Below are positions 53,411-62,342 of a stretch of DNA of 64,000 bases, in pieces (the stretch's first letter is position 1; every line of letters begins with the position of its first letter). The notes below the pieces were generated by a model that was given only the letters and a program-made list of their open reading frames with translations, was not told the origin of the DNA and ran no database searches. The position numbers and the translations under genes were made by a program. This DNA comes from BB31 sp964582525 (GTDB lineage: Bacteria > Pseudomonadota > Gammaproteobacteria > Beggiatoales > Beggiatoaceae). The stretch lies in contig CAZOSP010000003.1 in NCBI GenBank assembly GCA_964582525.1, positions 1-64,000 on the forward strand, given 5' to 3'.

Positions 53411-55135
53411 CTAGTAGCCCACTGCTACCGCCGAGCTACGGCGCGGATCGGCGGCACCTTGCAACTCGCCGGTTTGCGGATTGCGCAAAATACTATGAGC
53501 CGCTCCCATCGTCCATGTGGAAGTTAACACTTTTTGCTCCATCATCAATAGGTTAAAGCGTGTATCTGGGCTTAAGCCGGGTTCCACTAGCAGGCTGTCT
53601 GGCAACCATTGGTGATGAACACGCACCGCATTGACCGCTTCTTGAATATTCAAACCGTGTTCTATCACATTCAAAATGACTTGCAGGGTGGTGGTGATAA
53701 TTTGCGAACCGCCGGGGCTACCGGTGAGCATAAAGGGCGCGCCGTCTTTTAATACCAAAGTGGGCGACATGGAGCTTAACATGCGCTTATTGGCTGCCAC
53801 GGCGTTCGCTTCGCCACCGATTAAGCCATAGGCATTGGGCACCCCAGGCTTGGCACTGAAGTCATCCATTTCATTGTTCAGCAAAAAGCCCGTGCCTTCC
53901 GCCATCAAGCCTGAGCCAAAGCTGAAATTGAGGGTATAAGTATTGGCTACCATGTTGCCTGCCGCATCCAGCACGGAAAAATGCGTGGTTTGCGGGCTTT
54001 CGGCGGCGGGCGGCGTGCCTGCTTTGATCTGCTTAGAGGGCGTGGCTTTTTCTATATTGATGCGGTCGCGCAGGGCTTGCGCATAGCCGAGTGCGGTCAA
54101 GCCGCCGATGGGGACGGGCACAAAATCGGGATCGCCTAAGTATTCGGCACGATCGGCGTAAGCGCGTTTCATGGCTTCGCTCATGCGGTGAATAGTCGCG
54201 GCAGAATTGTGTCCCAAGGTGCGTAAATCGTAACCGGATAAGATATTTAGCAACTGCACAATATGCACACCGCCGGAACTCGGCGGCGACATCGAATAGA
54301 CCTGATAACCGCGAAATTCACCGCGCACCGGCTCGCGCAGCACGGGTTGGTAATCCGCCAAATCTTGCAAGGTCATCAGCCCGCCCTGCTTTGCCATATC
54401 AGCCACCAACAAACGCGCCGTTGTGCCGCCATAAAAACCGGCTATGCCCTGTTCAGCAATGCGCTGCAAACTGGCAGCAAGGTCGGCTTGCACAAAATTT
54501 TCGCCTACGGCGGGCGGCTCACCATTACGGCGGTAAAAGATTTTTTGCGCGGTTGGGCTTAAGCGTTCGCGGCGACTTTGCAGGGCTTGATGCAGGCTAG
54601 GATTCATAGCAAAACCGTCTCGCGCCAATTTAATCGCTGCTTGCAGCACGGTTTTCAGCTCCAACGTGCCGAATTTTTCTAACGCTAACGCCAGCCCCGC
54701 TACTGTTCCCGGAACGCCGACGGCTAAATGACTAAAGCGGCTGAGTTTGGCATCCGCGTCCCCCGCTGCATTGAGGAACATGTCGCGGTGTGCTTGTGCG
54801 GGCGCGGTTTCGCGGTAATCAATGGCGATCACCTGTTGGCTGTGGGCATCGCGCACCAGCATAAAGCCACCGCCGCCGATATTGCCGGCTCGCGGATAGG
54901 TGACTGCCAGCGCGAAGCCTACTGCTACCGCTGCATCAACTGCGTTGCCGCCTTGTTTTAAGATGTCTAAACCGATCTGCGCAGCTAAAGCTTCGTCGGC
55001 GACTACCATGCCGTGCTGCGCTTGCACCGGTTTGAAAATGGCGTTATCGCTGATAATTGCCGGATTTGCCGCTGACGCATGGCTGTTACCGAAAAAGACG
55101 GCTAAAAAGATAAAAGCATGAAAGGACTGCATCAT
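53411..55135 (-). CDS. ggt: Gamma-glutamyltransferase
   Basis: A periplasmic Ntn hydrolase that hydrolyses or transfers the gamma-glutamyl group of glutathione. The signal peptide runs from the tandem ATGs at 55135/55132 (MMQSFHAFIFLAVFFGNSHA). The N-terminal large chain has GGNAVDAAVA and GNIGGGGFMLV. The self-cleavage Thr lies in PQTTHFSVLDAAGN near residue 370. MLSSMSPTLVLKDG and GSPGGSQI follow. An AAGGAG site precedes the start by 3-6 bases. The upstream open frame to 55219 is not used. Confidence 0.93.
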   Translation of the reverse strand: MMQSFHAFIFLAVFFGNSHASAANPAIISDNAIFKPVQAQHGMVVADEALAAQIGLDILKQGGNAVDAAVAVGFALAVTYPRAGNIGGGGFMLVRDAHSQQVIAIDYRETAPAQAHRDMFLNAAGDADAKLSRFSHLAVGVPGTVAGLALALEKFGTLELKTVLQAAIKLARDGFAMNPSLHQALQSRRERLSPTAQKIFYRRNGEPPAVGENFVQADLAASLQRIAEQGIAGFYGGTTARLLVADMAKQGGLMTLQDLADYQPVLREPVRGEFRGYQVYSMSPPSSGGVHIVQLLNILSGYDLRTLGHNSAATIHRMSEAMKRAYADRAEYLGDPDFVPVPIGGLTALGYAQALRDRINIEKATPSKQIKAGTPPAAESPQTTHFSVLDAAGNMVANTYTLNFSFGSGLMAEGTGFLLNNEMDDFSAKPGVPNAYGLIGGEANAVAANKRMLSSMSPTLVLKDGAPFMLTGSPGGSQIITTTLQVILNVIEHGLNIQEAVNAVRVHHQWLPDSLLVEPGLSPDTRFNLLMMEQKVLTSTWTMGAAHSILRNPQTGELQGAADPRRSSAVAVGY

Positions 55136-55182
55136 TAACTCCTTAAAAATAAAAATAAAACCTAAGAGGGGGGTAAACTTTG

Positions 55183-55314
55183 CTGGGCGTGCTAATCTCC
55201 CGATTAGCACCGCCGCCAACGGCGGCGCGAAACGGGCTTACGCTGTTTGAGCTAAGTCTTACGATTAGCTCTCCCAGTGCCGCCAACGGCGGCGCGAAAC
55301 GGGCTTACGCCGTT
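55183..55314. repeat. Compound-hairpin repeat with tandem second unit
   Basis: GTGCTAATC/GATTAGCAC hairpin and CGCCGCC/GGCGGCG hairpin are followed by GCGAAACGGGCTTACGC, then a GAGCTAA..TTAGCTC inverted pair and CTCCCAG. The GCCGCCAACGGCGGCGCGAA unit repeats at 55279. The outer pairs CTGGGC..CTCCCAG match the ends of the tamB element. It occupies the intergenic space before the LysM gene. Confidence 0.7.
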
Positions 55315-55641
55315 GTCGCTTCACTTTTTCCTTAAACTTTTTGTACTTTGTGGTTAATATGCCCGCTGATATGACACAAGGCTTTTGGGTATGGTGAAAA
55401 CATCAGCATCGCAAGACTTAGGCGTGAGGATTTAATAATACCCGGTTTTTAATCCTTACAGGTGCTTAATATCCTGTCAGGTTTTCTGAAAGTTTCGGGC
55501 GTTATTCGTTCCCTTGTTTGGCGTGGGAATGCTGTCCATCCTTTATCAGGTTTTGCCTGTAAGAACTGAATGCTGTCTCGCTCTGCCCAATCGCCTGTCC
55601 TCACCAGCGTAGTTAGAACGAACCAAACGGAGTTAAAGTGT
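55315..55641. other. Spacer upstream of LysM lipoprotein gene
   Basis: No gene is seen. CCTGTCAGGTTTTC near 55473 and TCAGGTTTTGCCTG near 55545 are words from the palindromic elements, but their outer arms are not intact. The region should contain the LysM gene promoter. Confidence 0.4.
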
Positions 55642-56427
55642 ATGCGGTCGCTAAAATCCTTATTATCTATCAGTGCTTTAATCGGGCTGGGACTCTTGAG
55701 TGCCTGTAGCCGTAACCAAGTTGAACCGGAAGACCCAGCAGCCGATCCGACGCAGGGCGTACCGCCCGGTACGGTGGTGGTTGAACCTGTGGTGGTCGAA
55801 CCCGCCCCGTTGCCGGATGCGGGCGGTGCGCCTGTGGTTGTGACACCCACTCCCCGCAGTAGCACAGACATACATACCGTGCAGCCCGGCGAGGGCTTGT
55901 ATGGTATTGCACGGCAATATGGCTTGAACTATCTTCAGCTTGCTACATGGAATAATATTCCGCCCCCTTACAGTCTTCAAGTGGGGCAGCAAATAGTCTT
56001 GTCTGGCAGCAGCGACGCGCCTGCGCCTGGTCCCGCTCCGGTTTATACGCCGCCGCCGGAATTACCAAGCGCGCAGCCTAGAACCACCGCCACGCAATAC
56101 CACACGGTACAGCCCGGCGAAAATCTGTACCGTATTGCTAAAAACTATGGCTTGAATTATCAAGATGTTGCGCAGCAAAATGGCATTCCTTATCCTTACA
56201 ATGTCAGTGTTGGACAGCGTATTGGCATTTATGGGAACAATGCCGCGCCTCCCACAGCACGCAGTGACTATAGCAATTCCCCAGCTTATCATATTGTTTC
56301 TCCACAAGAAACTCTGTACAGTTTGTCACAGCGTTATGGTTTTAGCGTGCAGCAATTAGCCACTTGGAACGGTTTGTATCCGCCTTATACGCTAACTGTG
56401 GGGCAAAGCCTGCGCGTTTCACCTTAA
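55642..56427 (+). CDS. LysM-domain lipoprotein
   Basis: A 261-residue lipoprotein. The lipobox is LLSACS near residue 20 after a short signal. A low-complexity Pro/Val linker follows. Three LysM domains occupy the rest: HTVQPGEGLYGIARQYG, HTVQPGENLYRIAKNYG and HIVSPQETLYSLSQRYG, each ending in a VGQ strand. LysM binds peptidoglycan, so the protein likely links the outer membrane to the wall. No NlpD-type peptidase domain is present. The ATG at 55642 is chosen because it begins the lipoprotein signal. Confidence 0.88.
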   Translation: MRSLKSLLSISALIGLGLLSACSRNQVEPEDPAADPTQGVPPGTVVVEPVVVEPAPLPDAGGAPVVVTPTPRSSTDIHTVQPGEGLYGIARQYGLNYLQLATWNNIPPPYSLQVGQQIVLSGSSDAPAPGPAPVYTPPPELPSAQPRTTATQYHTVQPGENLYRIAKNYGLNYQDVAQQNGIPYPYNVSVGQRIGIYGNNAAPPTARSDYSNSPAYHIVSPQETLYSLSQRYGFSVQQLATWNGLYPPYTLTVGQSLRVSP

Positions 56428-56433
56428 GCACTG

Positions 56434-56470
56434 AAACCCTCTAGGTTTTATAAACCTAGTGGGTTTTTTT
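56434..56470 (+). terminator. Rho-independent terminator after LysM gene
   Basis: AACCCTCTAGGTTT and AAACCTAGTGGGTT form a stem with one mismatch and end in seven T residues, 7 bases after the stop codon. Confidence 0.85.
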
Positions 56471-56525
56471 ACTCAGTCTCGCTATGATCGATGCGAGGTT
56501 ATTCAGCCCACAAAGGAGTAGAAAA

Positions 56526-57644
56526 ATGATGCGTCAATGGATATTTTTGGTCTGTTTAAGTCTTAGCTACCACCTAGCCGCCGCTGTCCCTGAGACAGCG
56601 CATTTAAGCCGCTTAGAACAGGCTTGGCAGCAGCACCCGGACAATCCCGAAGCGGCATTGTCGTTGGCGGAAGCTTATCTCGAACAGGCTTTGATAACTG
56701 ATGGTACTGACTATTATCAACGCGCCCGTGAGGTTCTCAAGCCTTGGTGGGAGGATGTTGAGGGGGCTACCAAGCTGCACTTATTACGCGCCCAATTACA
56801 CATTCAGCGGCATCATCTGCATAAGGCGCGAAACGATTTGCAAGCCTTGCAAGAACGGCATTTGAGTGCGTCGGAACTACAGAAAAAACTGCTACTGCAA
56901 GCGCGAGTGGAGCGGATGTTGGGAAATTATGAGCAGTCGCGTCAGCACTGCATCGCCTTTGGCAGACATGGCAACCACACTTTACGCGCCTTATGTTTGA
57001 GCAATACGCTGAGTCTCATGGGGCGACACGAACACGCTTATGCTTTGCTCAAGGATATGGCGTATAACAGTTTTTCTACTGATAAGCGTTTGTACCAATG
57101 GTTTCGTACTGAAATGGCAGTGTTAAATCATCGCTTTGCGCAAACCAAAAAAGCCCAAGAAAACTTTGATCTTGCACTCGCACAAAAATTACCCAATCGT
57201 TACTTATGGCGGCATTATGGCGATTTTTTGTTAAGCCAAAATGCCCCCGAAACACTGTTGCAAGCGCTACCGGCTGAGAGCCAAGATGTCGGCGTACAAT
57301 TACGCCGTTTGCTCGCAATGCGTAGGCTGCAACAAGACGGCAGCCGCGTAAAACAACACATTTTGGCACAATTTCAGCAAGCTCAAGCCCAAGATGACAA
57401 GAGCTTGTTGCTTGAAGAAGCGCGTTTTTATTTGCATGTGTTAGATGATCCGCAGACTGCGTTGGCACGCGCACAAGCGGCTTGGCAGCTTCGTAAAGCA
57501 CCTGATGTAGCGGTGATTTATTTGCGCGCTGCACAGGCAGCACAGCAGCCTCAAGCAGCGCAGGGAGTGCTGGCTTGGATGCAGCAACACCAATGGCAGG
57601 ATCAAGCTTTAGTCGAATTACAAGCACACTTTAACACCCCCTAA
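56526..57644 (+). CDS. Exported TPR-like repeat protein
   Basis: A 372-residue protein with a signal peptide (MMRQWIFLVCLSLSYHLAAA). The mature part is helical and has TPR-like units, for example LEQAWQQHPDNPEAALSLAE near residue 35 and AQENFDLALAQKLPNRYLW near 220. It is probably periplasmic and mediates assembly. The ATG at 56526 has AAGGAG 8 bases before it. No further function is recognised. Confidence 0.75.
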   Translation: MMRQWIFLVCLSLSYHLAAAVPETAHLSRLEQAWQQHPDNPEAALSLAEAYLEQALITDGTDYYQRAREVLKPWWEDVEGATKLHLLRAQLHIQRHHLHKARNDLQALQERHLSASELQKKLLLQARVERMLGNYEQSRQHCIAFGRHGNHTLRALCLSNTLSLMGRHEHAYALLKDMAYNSFSTDKRLYQWFRTEMAVLNHRFAQTKKAQENFDLALAQKLPNRYLWRHYGDFLLSQNAPETLLQALPAESQDVGVQLRRLLAMRRLQQDGSRVKQHILAQFQQAQAQDDKSLLLEEARFYLHVLDDPQTALARAQAAWQLRKAPDVAVIYLRAAQAAQQPQAAQGVLAWMQQHQWQDQALVELQAHFNTP

Positions 57645-57725
57645 GTCACGCAAGGTTATTTGCTTTTCGCGCTCAAACCTGTGCGGTTTTTGAAGATTAA
57701 CCTCGCGCTGCTTTGAGAGAAAATA

Positions 57726-59666
57726 ATGTCCAATCCACTTCATCATGCTAACTTTTTTTCCACCAGCCAAAGCCTCTGCTGCATTGTCGGTTTTGAAGGC
57801 AGTTTTCGCCAAGTCAATCAGGCTGCCTTAGACGCGCTGGGTTACCGCTTAGAAGAAATGCTGCATTTCAGCTTTATCGAACTGGTTCATGCAGAACACC
57901 GTCAACGCATTGAAATCCTGCTAGAAACACTCAGCGAAGGCGAGGCGCCTATGACTTTTAACGCACCGATTTGCTGCAAAGATGGTTCTTGCCGGGATTT
58001 TCTCTGGCAAGCTACCCCTTCTTTGATGGAATTTGCCTTTTATGCGGTCGGCGTTGATGCGAGTGTGTATAAGCAGGATATGCAGCAAGAAACAATTGCC
58101 ACATTGCGTGAAGAACAAGTGATTTTGCAAGAAAAATACGCCGATTTACAGCTGATGTACGAAGAATTGCAAAGCAGCGTAGGAGGCGGAGACGCGGCTG
58201 AACACACTCGACACTATCCCGCCGTCGTCGATCTCATGCAGGAAGGCGCGGCGTTGCAAGGCAAAAATGGCAAACTACACCTGCTCAACGCGCAGCGTAT
58301 TCAAGACATGATCGGCGAGCCGCTGGGTTTGTCGGATTTTATGATGCTCTGGCAAACCGCGATTCATAAAGGGGAAAACGCGCCCGAACCGGCTATTCAT
58401 GTCCTGCGTAAAAACGACCATCCGATTTATTTGCAATGCCGTGCGCGAGTCTTAAAAGACCCTAAAACCCAAGCCACACAAGCGCGTTTGTTGGTGTTTC
58501 AAAACATGTCCAAAGAAATTAGCCTGTCACAACAACTACACACTTTACAAGATGACATGGCAAGTATTACCCAGACCCAAAAAGAGGGCATCATTAACTG
58601 GGATTTGCGTCAAGGGCGTTTGGATTATTCCGCCAGTTGGAAAACTATGTTGGGTATCGCCGAACAGGAACATCTAGGGCGCAATGAAAATGCCTGGTTT
58701 AGCCGCATTCATCCGAATGATTACAAGCAAGTCAGCAGCGAAATCAAACAATTTATTAAAATTCAAAATGGTAAACTCGATCTCAAATATCGAATGCAGC
58801 ACAAAGACGGCTCTTACCGTTGGATACGCAACAGCGGGCGTTTAATTCCCGAAGGCGGCAGCAAAGCCGAACGCTTGATCAGCGTTTTCCTTGATGTCAC
58901 CGAACAGCAGCAAGTCGAACAAACGCTGCGCAGCACCCAACTACAAGCCGAAAAAGAAGCCTTTTATCACTATCTGTTTGCCGCGCAAGGCGAAGCCACG
59001 CTCGTGTTTACGCAAGAAGAGTGGCGCGTTATCGACATCAATCCGGTCGCCCTCCAACTTTACGGTTACAGCCGCGAAGAATGGCAAGACAGCAATCTTG
59101 ACAAAATTTACGCAGACCCCGCCCAGTGCATCGCCGATGTGCAACATGCCACGCAGCAAAAATACACACAAATTCCGCTCAGCTGGCACAAGCGCAAAAA
59201 CGGCACGCTGTTTCCGGCAGAAATCGCCCTAGGACGTTTTGAATTGCGCGGACAAAAACTGCTATACGCGGCTATACGCGATGTCACCGAGCGGCACATG
59301 CGCGAGCAAACCTTACGCGAGGAGCGCAATCAATACGGCACGATTTTCCACGCCGCGCCCTTGATGATTTTGTTTGTTGATCGCAATCAACAGGTGCTAC
59401 GCGCTAACCGCTATGCGGCGAAAATCCTCAATAGCCGCCCCGACATACTGGAAGGGCAATACCTGAGACAGCTCAAATTGGCTTATGATATAAATGATGA
59501 AAAACTGGATGCGGAGGTATTAAGCACAGGACAGGCGCGGCTTGCGCAGATGAAAGAAATTGACACGCAACGCTGGCAAATCCATCGCCTGCCGTACCGC
59601 GACGCAGCCGGTAATGTGATGGGGATTATTTTGTTTATGATGGAGGTGGTTGTTGCGAGTCATTGA
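57726..59666 (+). CDS. Multi-PAS protein without an output domain (paralogue)
   Basis: A 646-residue cytoplasmic protein. The first PAS (SNPLHHANFFSTSQSLCCIV) resembles the first of the protein at 48490 (SETPHHSRFFWRSSAMFAIL). Several further PAS units follow: MLGIAEQEHLGRNENAWFSR, HKDGSYRWIRNSGRLI, DINPVALQLYGYSREEW and FHAAPLMILFVDRN. It ends FMMEVVVASH after the last unit and carries no kinase, cyclase or DNA-binding domain. The region at about 125-150 is a coiled coil. Likely to act by binding a partner. Confidence 0.87.
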   Translation: MSNPLHHANFFSTSQSLCCIVGFEGSFRQVNQAALDALGYRLEEMLHFSFIELVHAEHRQRIEILLETLSEGEAPMTFNAPICCKDGSCRDFLWQATPSLMEFAFYAVGVDASVYKQDMQQETIATLREEQVILQEKYADLQLMYEELQSSVGGGDAAEHTRHYPAVVDLMQEGAALQGKNGKLHLLNAQRIQDMIGEPLGLSDFMMLWQTAIHKGENAPEPAIHVLRKNDHPIYLQCRARVLKDPKTQATQARLLVFQNMSKEISLSQQLHTLQDDMASITQTQKEGIINWDLRQGRLDYSASWKTMLGIAEQEHLGRNENAWFSRIHPNDYKQVSSEIKQFIKIQNGKLDLKYRMQHKDGSYRWIRNSGRLIPEGGSKAERLISVFLDVTEQQQVEQTLRSTQLQAEKEAFYHYLFAAQGEATLVFTQEEWRVIDINPVALQLYGYSREEWQDSNLDKIYADPAQCIADVQHATQQKYTQIPLSWHKRKNGTLFPAEIALGRFELRGQKLLYAAIRDVTERHMREQTLREERNQYGTIFHAAPLMILFVDRNQQVLRANRYAAKILNSRPDILEGQYLRQLKLAYDINDEKLDAEVLSTGQARLAQMKEIDTQRWQIHRLPYRDAAGNVMGIILFMMEVVVASH

Positions 59667-59745
59667 TCAACGCTGTTCAAGGTTTAAGCAGCGGGTGCAG
59701 GTTTGTAACCTTGACCCGCGAGGGTTTGTGTTGAAATAAACGGCG

Positions 59746-59779
59746 AGACCGGTCAGGCTTTCAAACACCTGACCGGTCT
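59746..59779. terminator. Bidirectional terminator-like hairpin
   Basis: Perfect 12-base arms AGACCGGTCAGG and CCTGACCGGTCT around a 10-base loop lie between the convergent PAS and AAA-ATPase genes. T tracts are short on both sides. Confidence 0.6.
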
Positions 59780-59795
59780 GTTTCAGCCACAACGT

Positions 59796-61577
59796 CTAAA
59801 CCACCTCGCGCCACACCAGTCGCTCAAAACCCACAGCCGCGACCACGTATAAACGCAAGCGCAACGCGCCGTCATGCCGAGTTTGCAGACGCGGCGCGTA
59901 TTTGCGCACCTGTGTTTCCGCTTCTGCCAGCGCGTTGCTCACCGCAGGAATATTTGCCAGTTCAGCGGCGGACAAACTGCCCAACTGTGCGCCGCTCAAG
60001 CCTGCGTCGCTGGGCGAGACAAACTTAAATTCCAGCAGAAAATCCAAGATTTCATATTGCCGTGCATCAGGACGAATAATTAAGGTCAAATCCGCATAAC
60101 AGCGTTTTAATTCAGGTTCAGAATCAATCACATATAGACGGTCATCAAACAAAAACATCAAAAACGCCGTTTTTACCGCGACTTCTGCTTTCCAGCGATA
60201 ATCGCGGTTGCTAAACACGTTGAAGCGGGGTTCAATAAAATCGCACAGTGGTTGCAAATCACCACGCATGAAAAAGCATTTCGCGGCATCGCGGTAATCG
60301 CTGTCGCTGACTTTGGGTAGCAAGATTTCACGCAGTTTTTCCACATACAAAGTACGAATCACCAAATTGGGAATGCGCAGTTTTAATTCGCCAAACGTGG
60401 TTTTGCCATCTAAAGTCAACACGCCGAGATAATAGAGCAACGAAGCCAATTCTTTCTCGCCTTGCTCACGTTTCAGCATATCTTCCACGCCAAAACGGTC
60501 GTGTAATTTTGGCACGGTGAGCGGCTGCGATTCGTCCAAGGCATTTTCAATCACTTCCGCGCCATGTGGCAGTTTGCTGATGTAACTCAAACGGTTGCGG
60601 TCCATTGCCAAGTTATAATCCAGCAATTCGTCGGGATATTCGCAATATTGAGCAAAATGCTTAAGAAAATACAATGCAAGCGTAGGATTATAGACTTCGC
60701 GTTGGTCATGGTTGCTAAAAGAATAACCATTGTAAAAATCTTTCATCAGATTCAAGGCATGAAGATGTTCTTCTTCATTCAAATGGCATTCTTGGATAAT
60801 TTCAGCCAAAATAGCGCGGATTTCGTTCTCGTGAAAGCCGCATAAATCATTGAACTCGCGCTGCCGATAAATGTTTGTCACCACGTTGTAACCACTGCTC
60901 ATATCCGCCAACACCACCGGCGACACGCCCGTGATGAACACGCGGTCTAAACCATTGCCCGTCGCCGCCGTTTTGATATTTTTAAACACGCCTTTGAGCA
61001 AACCTTCCCCGCGCACCAGTTCTTCATAACGTTGCGGATTTTGTCCGATTTGGTTCATCATCACTTCATTGGCGAAATTGTCGTATTCGTCAATAAAAAG
61101 ATAGAGTTTGTAATCGGAAGCCTGCACTGCGTTCATGAGCGAATAAAAAGAAATCATCGCGCTGCTTGGATGAATATCAACGGCAAGCGGTAAATGCACT
61201 TGGTATTTATCCACAAATTGGCGAATTTTGGCGTTGATATAGCCAAATAATTCCGTTATTTGTTGCTCGACAGTTTCTTTCGGCAACACTGCGGAAAAAT
61301 CCCAAGTCATCACAAAATACCGATTATGCAAAGGCGTAGGATTTGCGCCGATTTTTAAACCGCCAAACAGTGCCTCAAAGCGGTCAATTTGCGCAACATC
61401 GTAATAATTCGCCAGCATATTCAGCAACAAACTTTTCCCAAAACGGCGCGGACGCAGAAATAGGAGTTGCCGCCCCGCGTCTTCTAACAAGGGAATCCTG
61501 TCGCTACGATCCACATATAGATAATTTTCAGCGATTAAGGTGACAAAATCACTGATACCATAGGGAAATTTCTGCAT
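59796..61577 (-). CDS. AAA-ATPase-like/PD-(D/E)XK nuclease-like protein
   Basis: A 593-residue protein of the AAA-ATPase_like plus DUF1703 class. Residues 1-280 hold the ATPase: YVDRSDRIPLLEDAGR, the P-loop variant LRPRRFGKSLLLNML, and the acidic LFIDEYDNFANEV. The C-terminal part holds a nuclease-like fold with YADLTLIIRP and ILDFLLEFKF, fitting D and ExK active-site positions. Such proteins occur in many copies in some bacteria; their role is uncertain. The gene is intact, while a related fragment lies decayed just downstream of recQ. Confidence 0.85.
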   Translation of the reverse strand: MQKFPYGISDFVTLIAENYLYVDRSDRIPLLEDAGRQLLFLRPRRFGKSLLLNMLANYYDVAQIDRFEALFGGLKIGANPTPLHNRYFVMTWDFSAVLPKETVEQQITELFGYINAKIRQFVDKYQVHLPLAVDIHPSSAMISFYSLMNAVQASDYKLYLFIDEYDNFANEVMMNQIGQNPQRYEELVRGEGLLKGVFKNIKTAATGNGLDRVFITGVSPVVLADMSSGYNVVTNIYRQREFNDLCGFHENEIRAILAEIIQECHLNEEEHLHALNLMKDFYNGYSFSNHDQREVYNPTLALYFLKHFAQYCEYPDELLDYNLAMDRNRLSYISKLPHGAEVIENALDESQPLTVPKLHDRFGVEDMLKREQGEKELASLLYYLGVLTLDGKTTFGELKLRIPNLVIRTLYVEKLREILLPKVSDSDYRDAAKCFFMRGDLQPLCDFIEPRFNVFSNRDYRWKAEVAVKTAFLMFLFDDRLYVIDSEPELKRCYADLTLIIRPDARQYEILDFLLEFKFVSPSDAGLSGAQLGSLSAAELANIPAVSNALAEAETQVRKYAPRLQTRHDGALRLRLYVVAAVGFERLVWREVV

Positions 61578-62284
61578 CGCGTTCTCCTTTTCGTCTCAAC
61601 CCGTTTTGATTTGTTTGCCGAAGATAAAAAGAACCGCGTGATTGTGGATATTCAGCATGTGCGCAAAGTGGCATTTTTGAAAATTTTGCCTTTCTTAAAC
61701 GCAATCTTGCCCTGTTGATCCTGATACGCGCTGACATCCTGGTTAAATTCATCTATTTTACGAAAAGCCTCGTTGTGCAAATCGCTCAAGTCGCGTGACG
61801 GGGTGCTTTGTTCGGGAGTCAGGATGTGAACGCTACCTGCGTCAAGAAAGCGTTGCGAGTCGTTGTCCCGCGACACCTTGATATGACACACTTGACCGGT
61901 ATCGACAAAATCAAGCGGATTGCTAGGCGGCTGATAGCCTTCGGGCAATGCCTGCATATTTGCCCGTTAAGCGAAATTGGATGACTTCATAGGTGCTGCC
62001 GGGATTGGGCTGTTCGCGCCCATCCCATATATCCGTGCGCATCCGTCCCAGTCCATATTCTCTTTCAATCCGTCCGCCGCTATTCACAATGCGTTGTAAA
62101 AAGGCTTGCAAAAGCAACTGCGGACCGGCTTCTTGGTAATCAAAACGCTTTATCCAATGTTCGGAATGTTCAATGTATTAATTCTTCGCTTTGCACCCAA
62201 GCTCGAAGAATCAATGAGCTACAGTGATAAACGGTGTCGTTTTTCGGCTTCGGTGCTGGGTGTCATTATTGGGTATCATTATGC
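61578..62284 (-). pseudogene. Decayed zone with relic of an ATPase/PD-(D/E)XK protein
   Basis: On the minus strand positions about 62178-62030 read YIEHSEHWIKRFDYQEAGPQ and LLLQAFLQRIV.. then GRIEREYGLGRMRTD, the end region of AAA-like proteins with a PD-(D/E)XK tail. The reading then changes to unrelated sequence (GREQPNPGSTYEVIQFRL). A frame change near 61957 leads to MQALPEGYQPPSNPLDFVDT, which runs to about 61652. The parts look like remnants of two genes joined by deletion. No intact gene is found. Confidence 0.55.
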
Positions 62285-62338
62285 TGTAATAGATTGTTTT
62301 CAAATATAATTTATTGCAACACAAATTCCTAGAGAGCC
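62285..62338. repeat. 54-bp exact repeat, copy 2
   Basis: Identical to bases 1-54 of the window. It lies 4 bases beyond the recQ stop codon. Sequence to its left (GGGTATCATTATGC) is not shared within what can be seen. Confidence 0.9.
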
Positions 62339-62342
62339 GATG

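Noticed and set aside
62106..62309. Plus-strand 67-residue frame ending ..HYAVIDCFQI
   Set aside because: It overlaps an antisense relic and the 54-bp repeat, has no ribosome binding site and resembles no protein.
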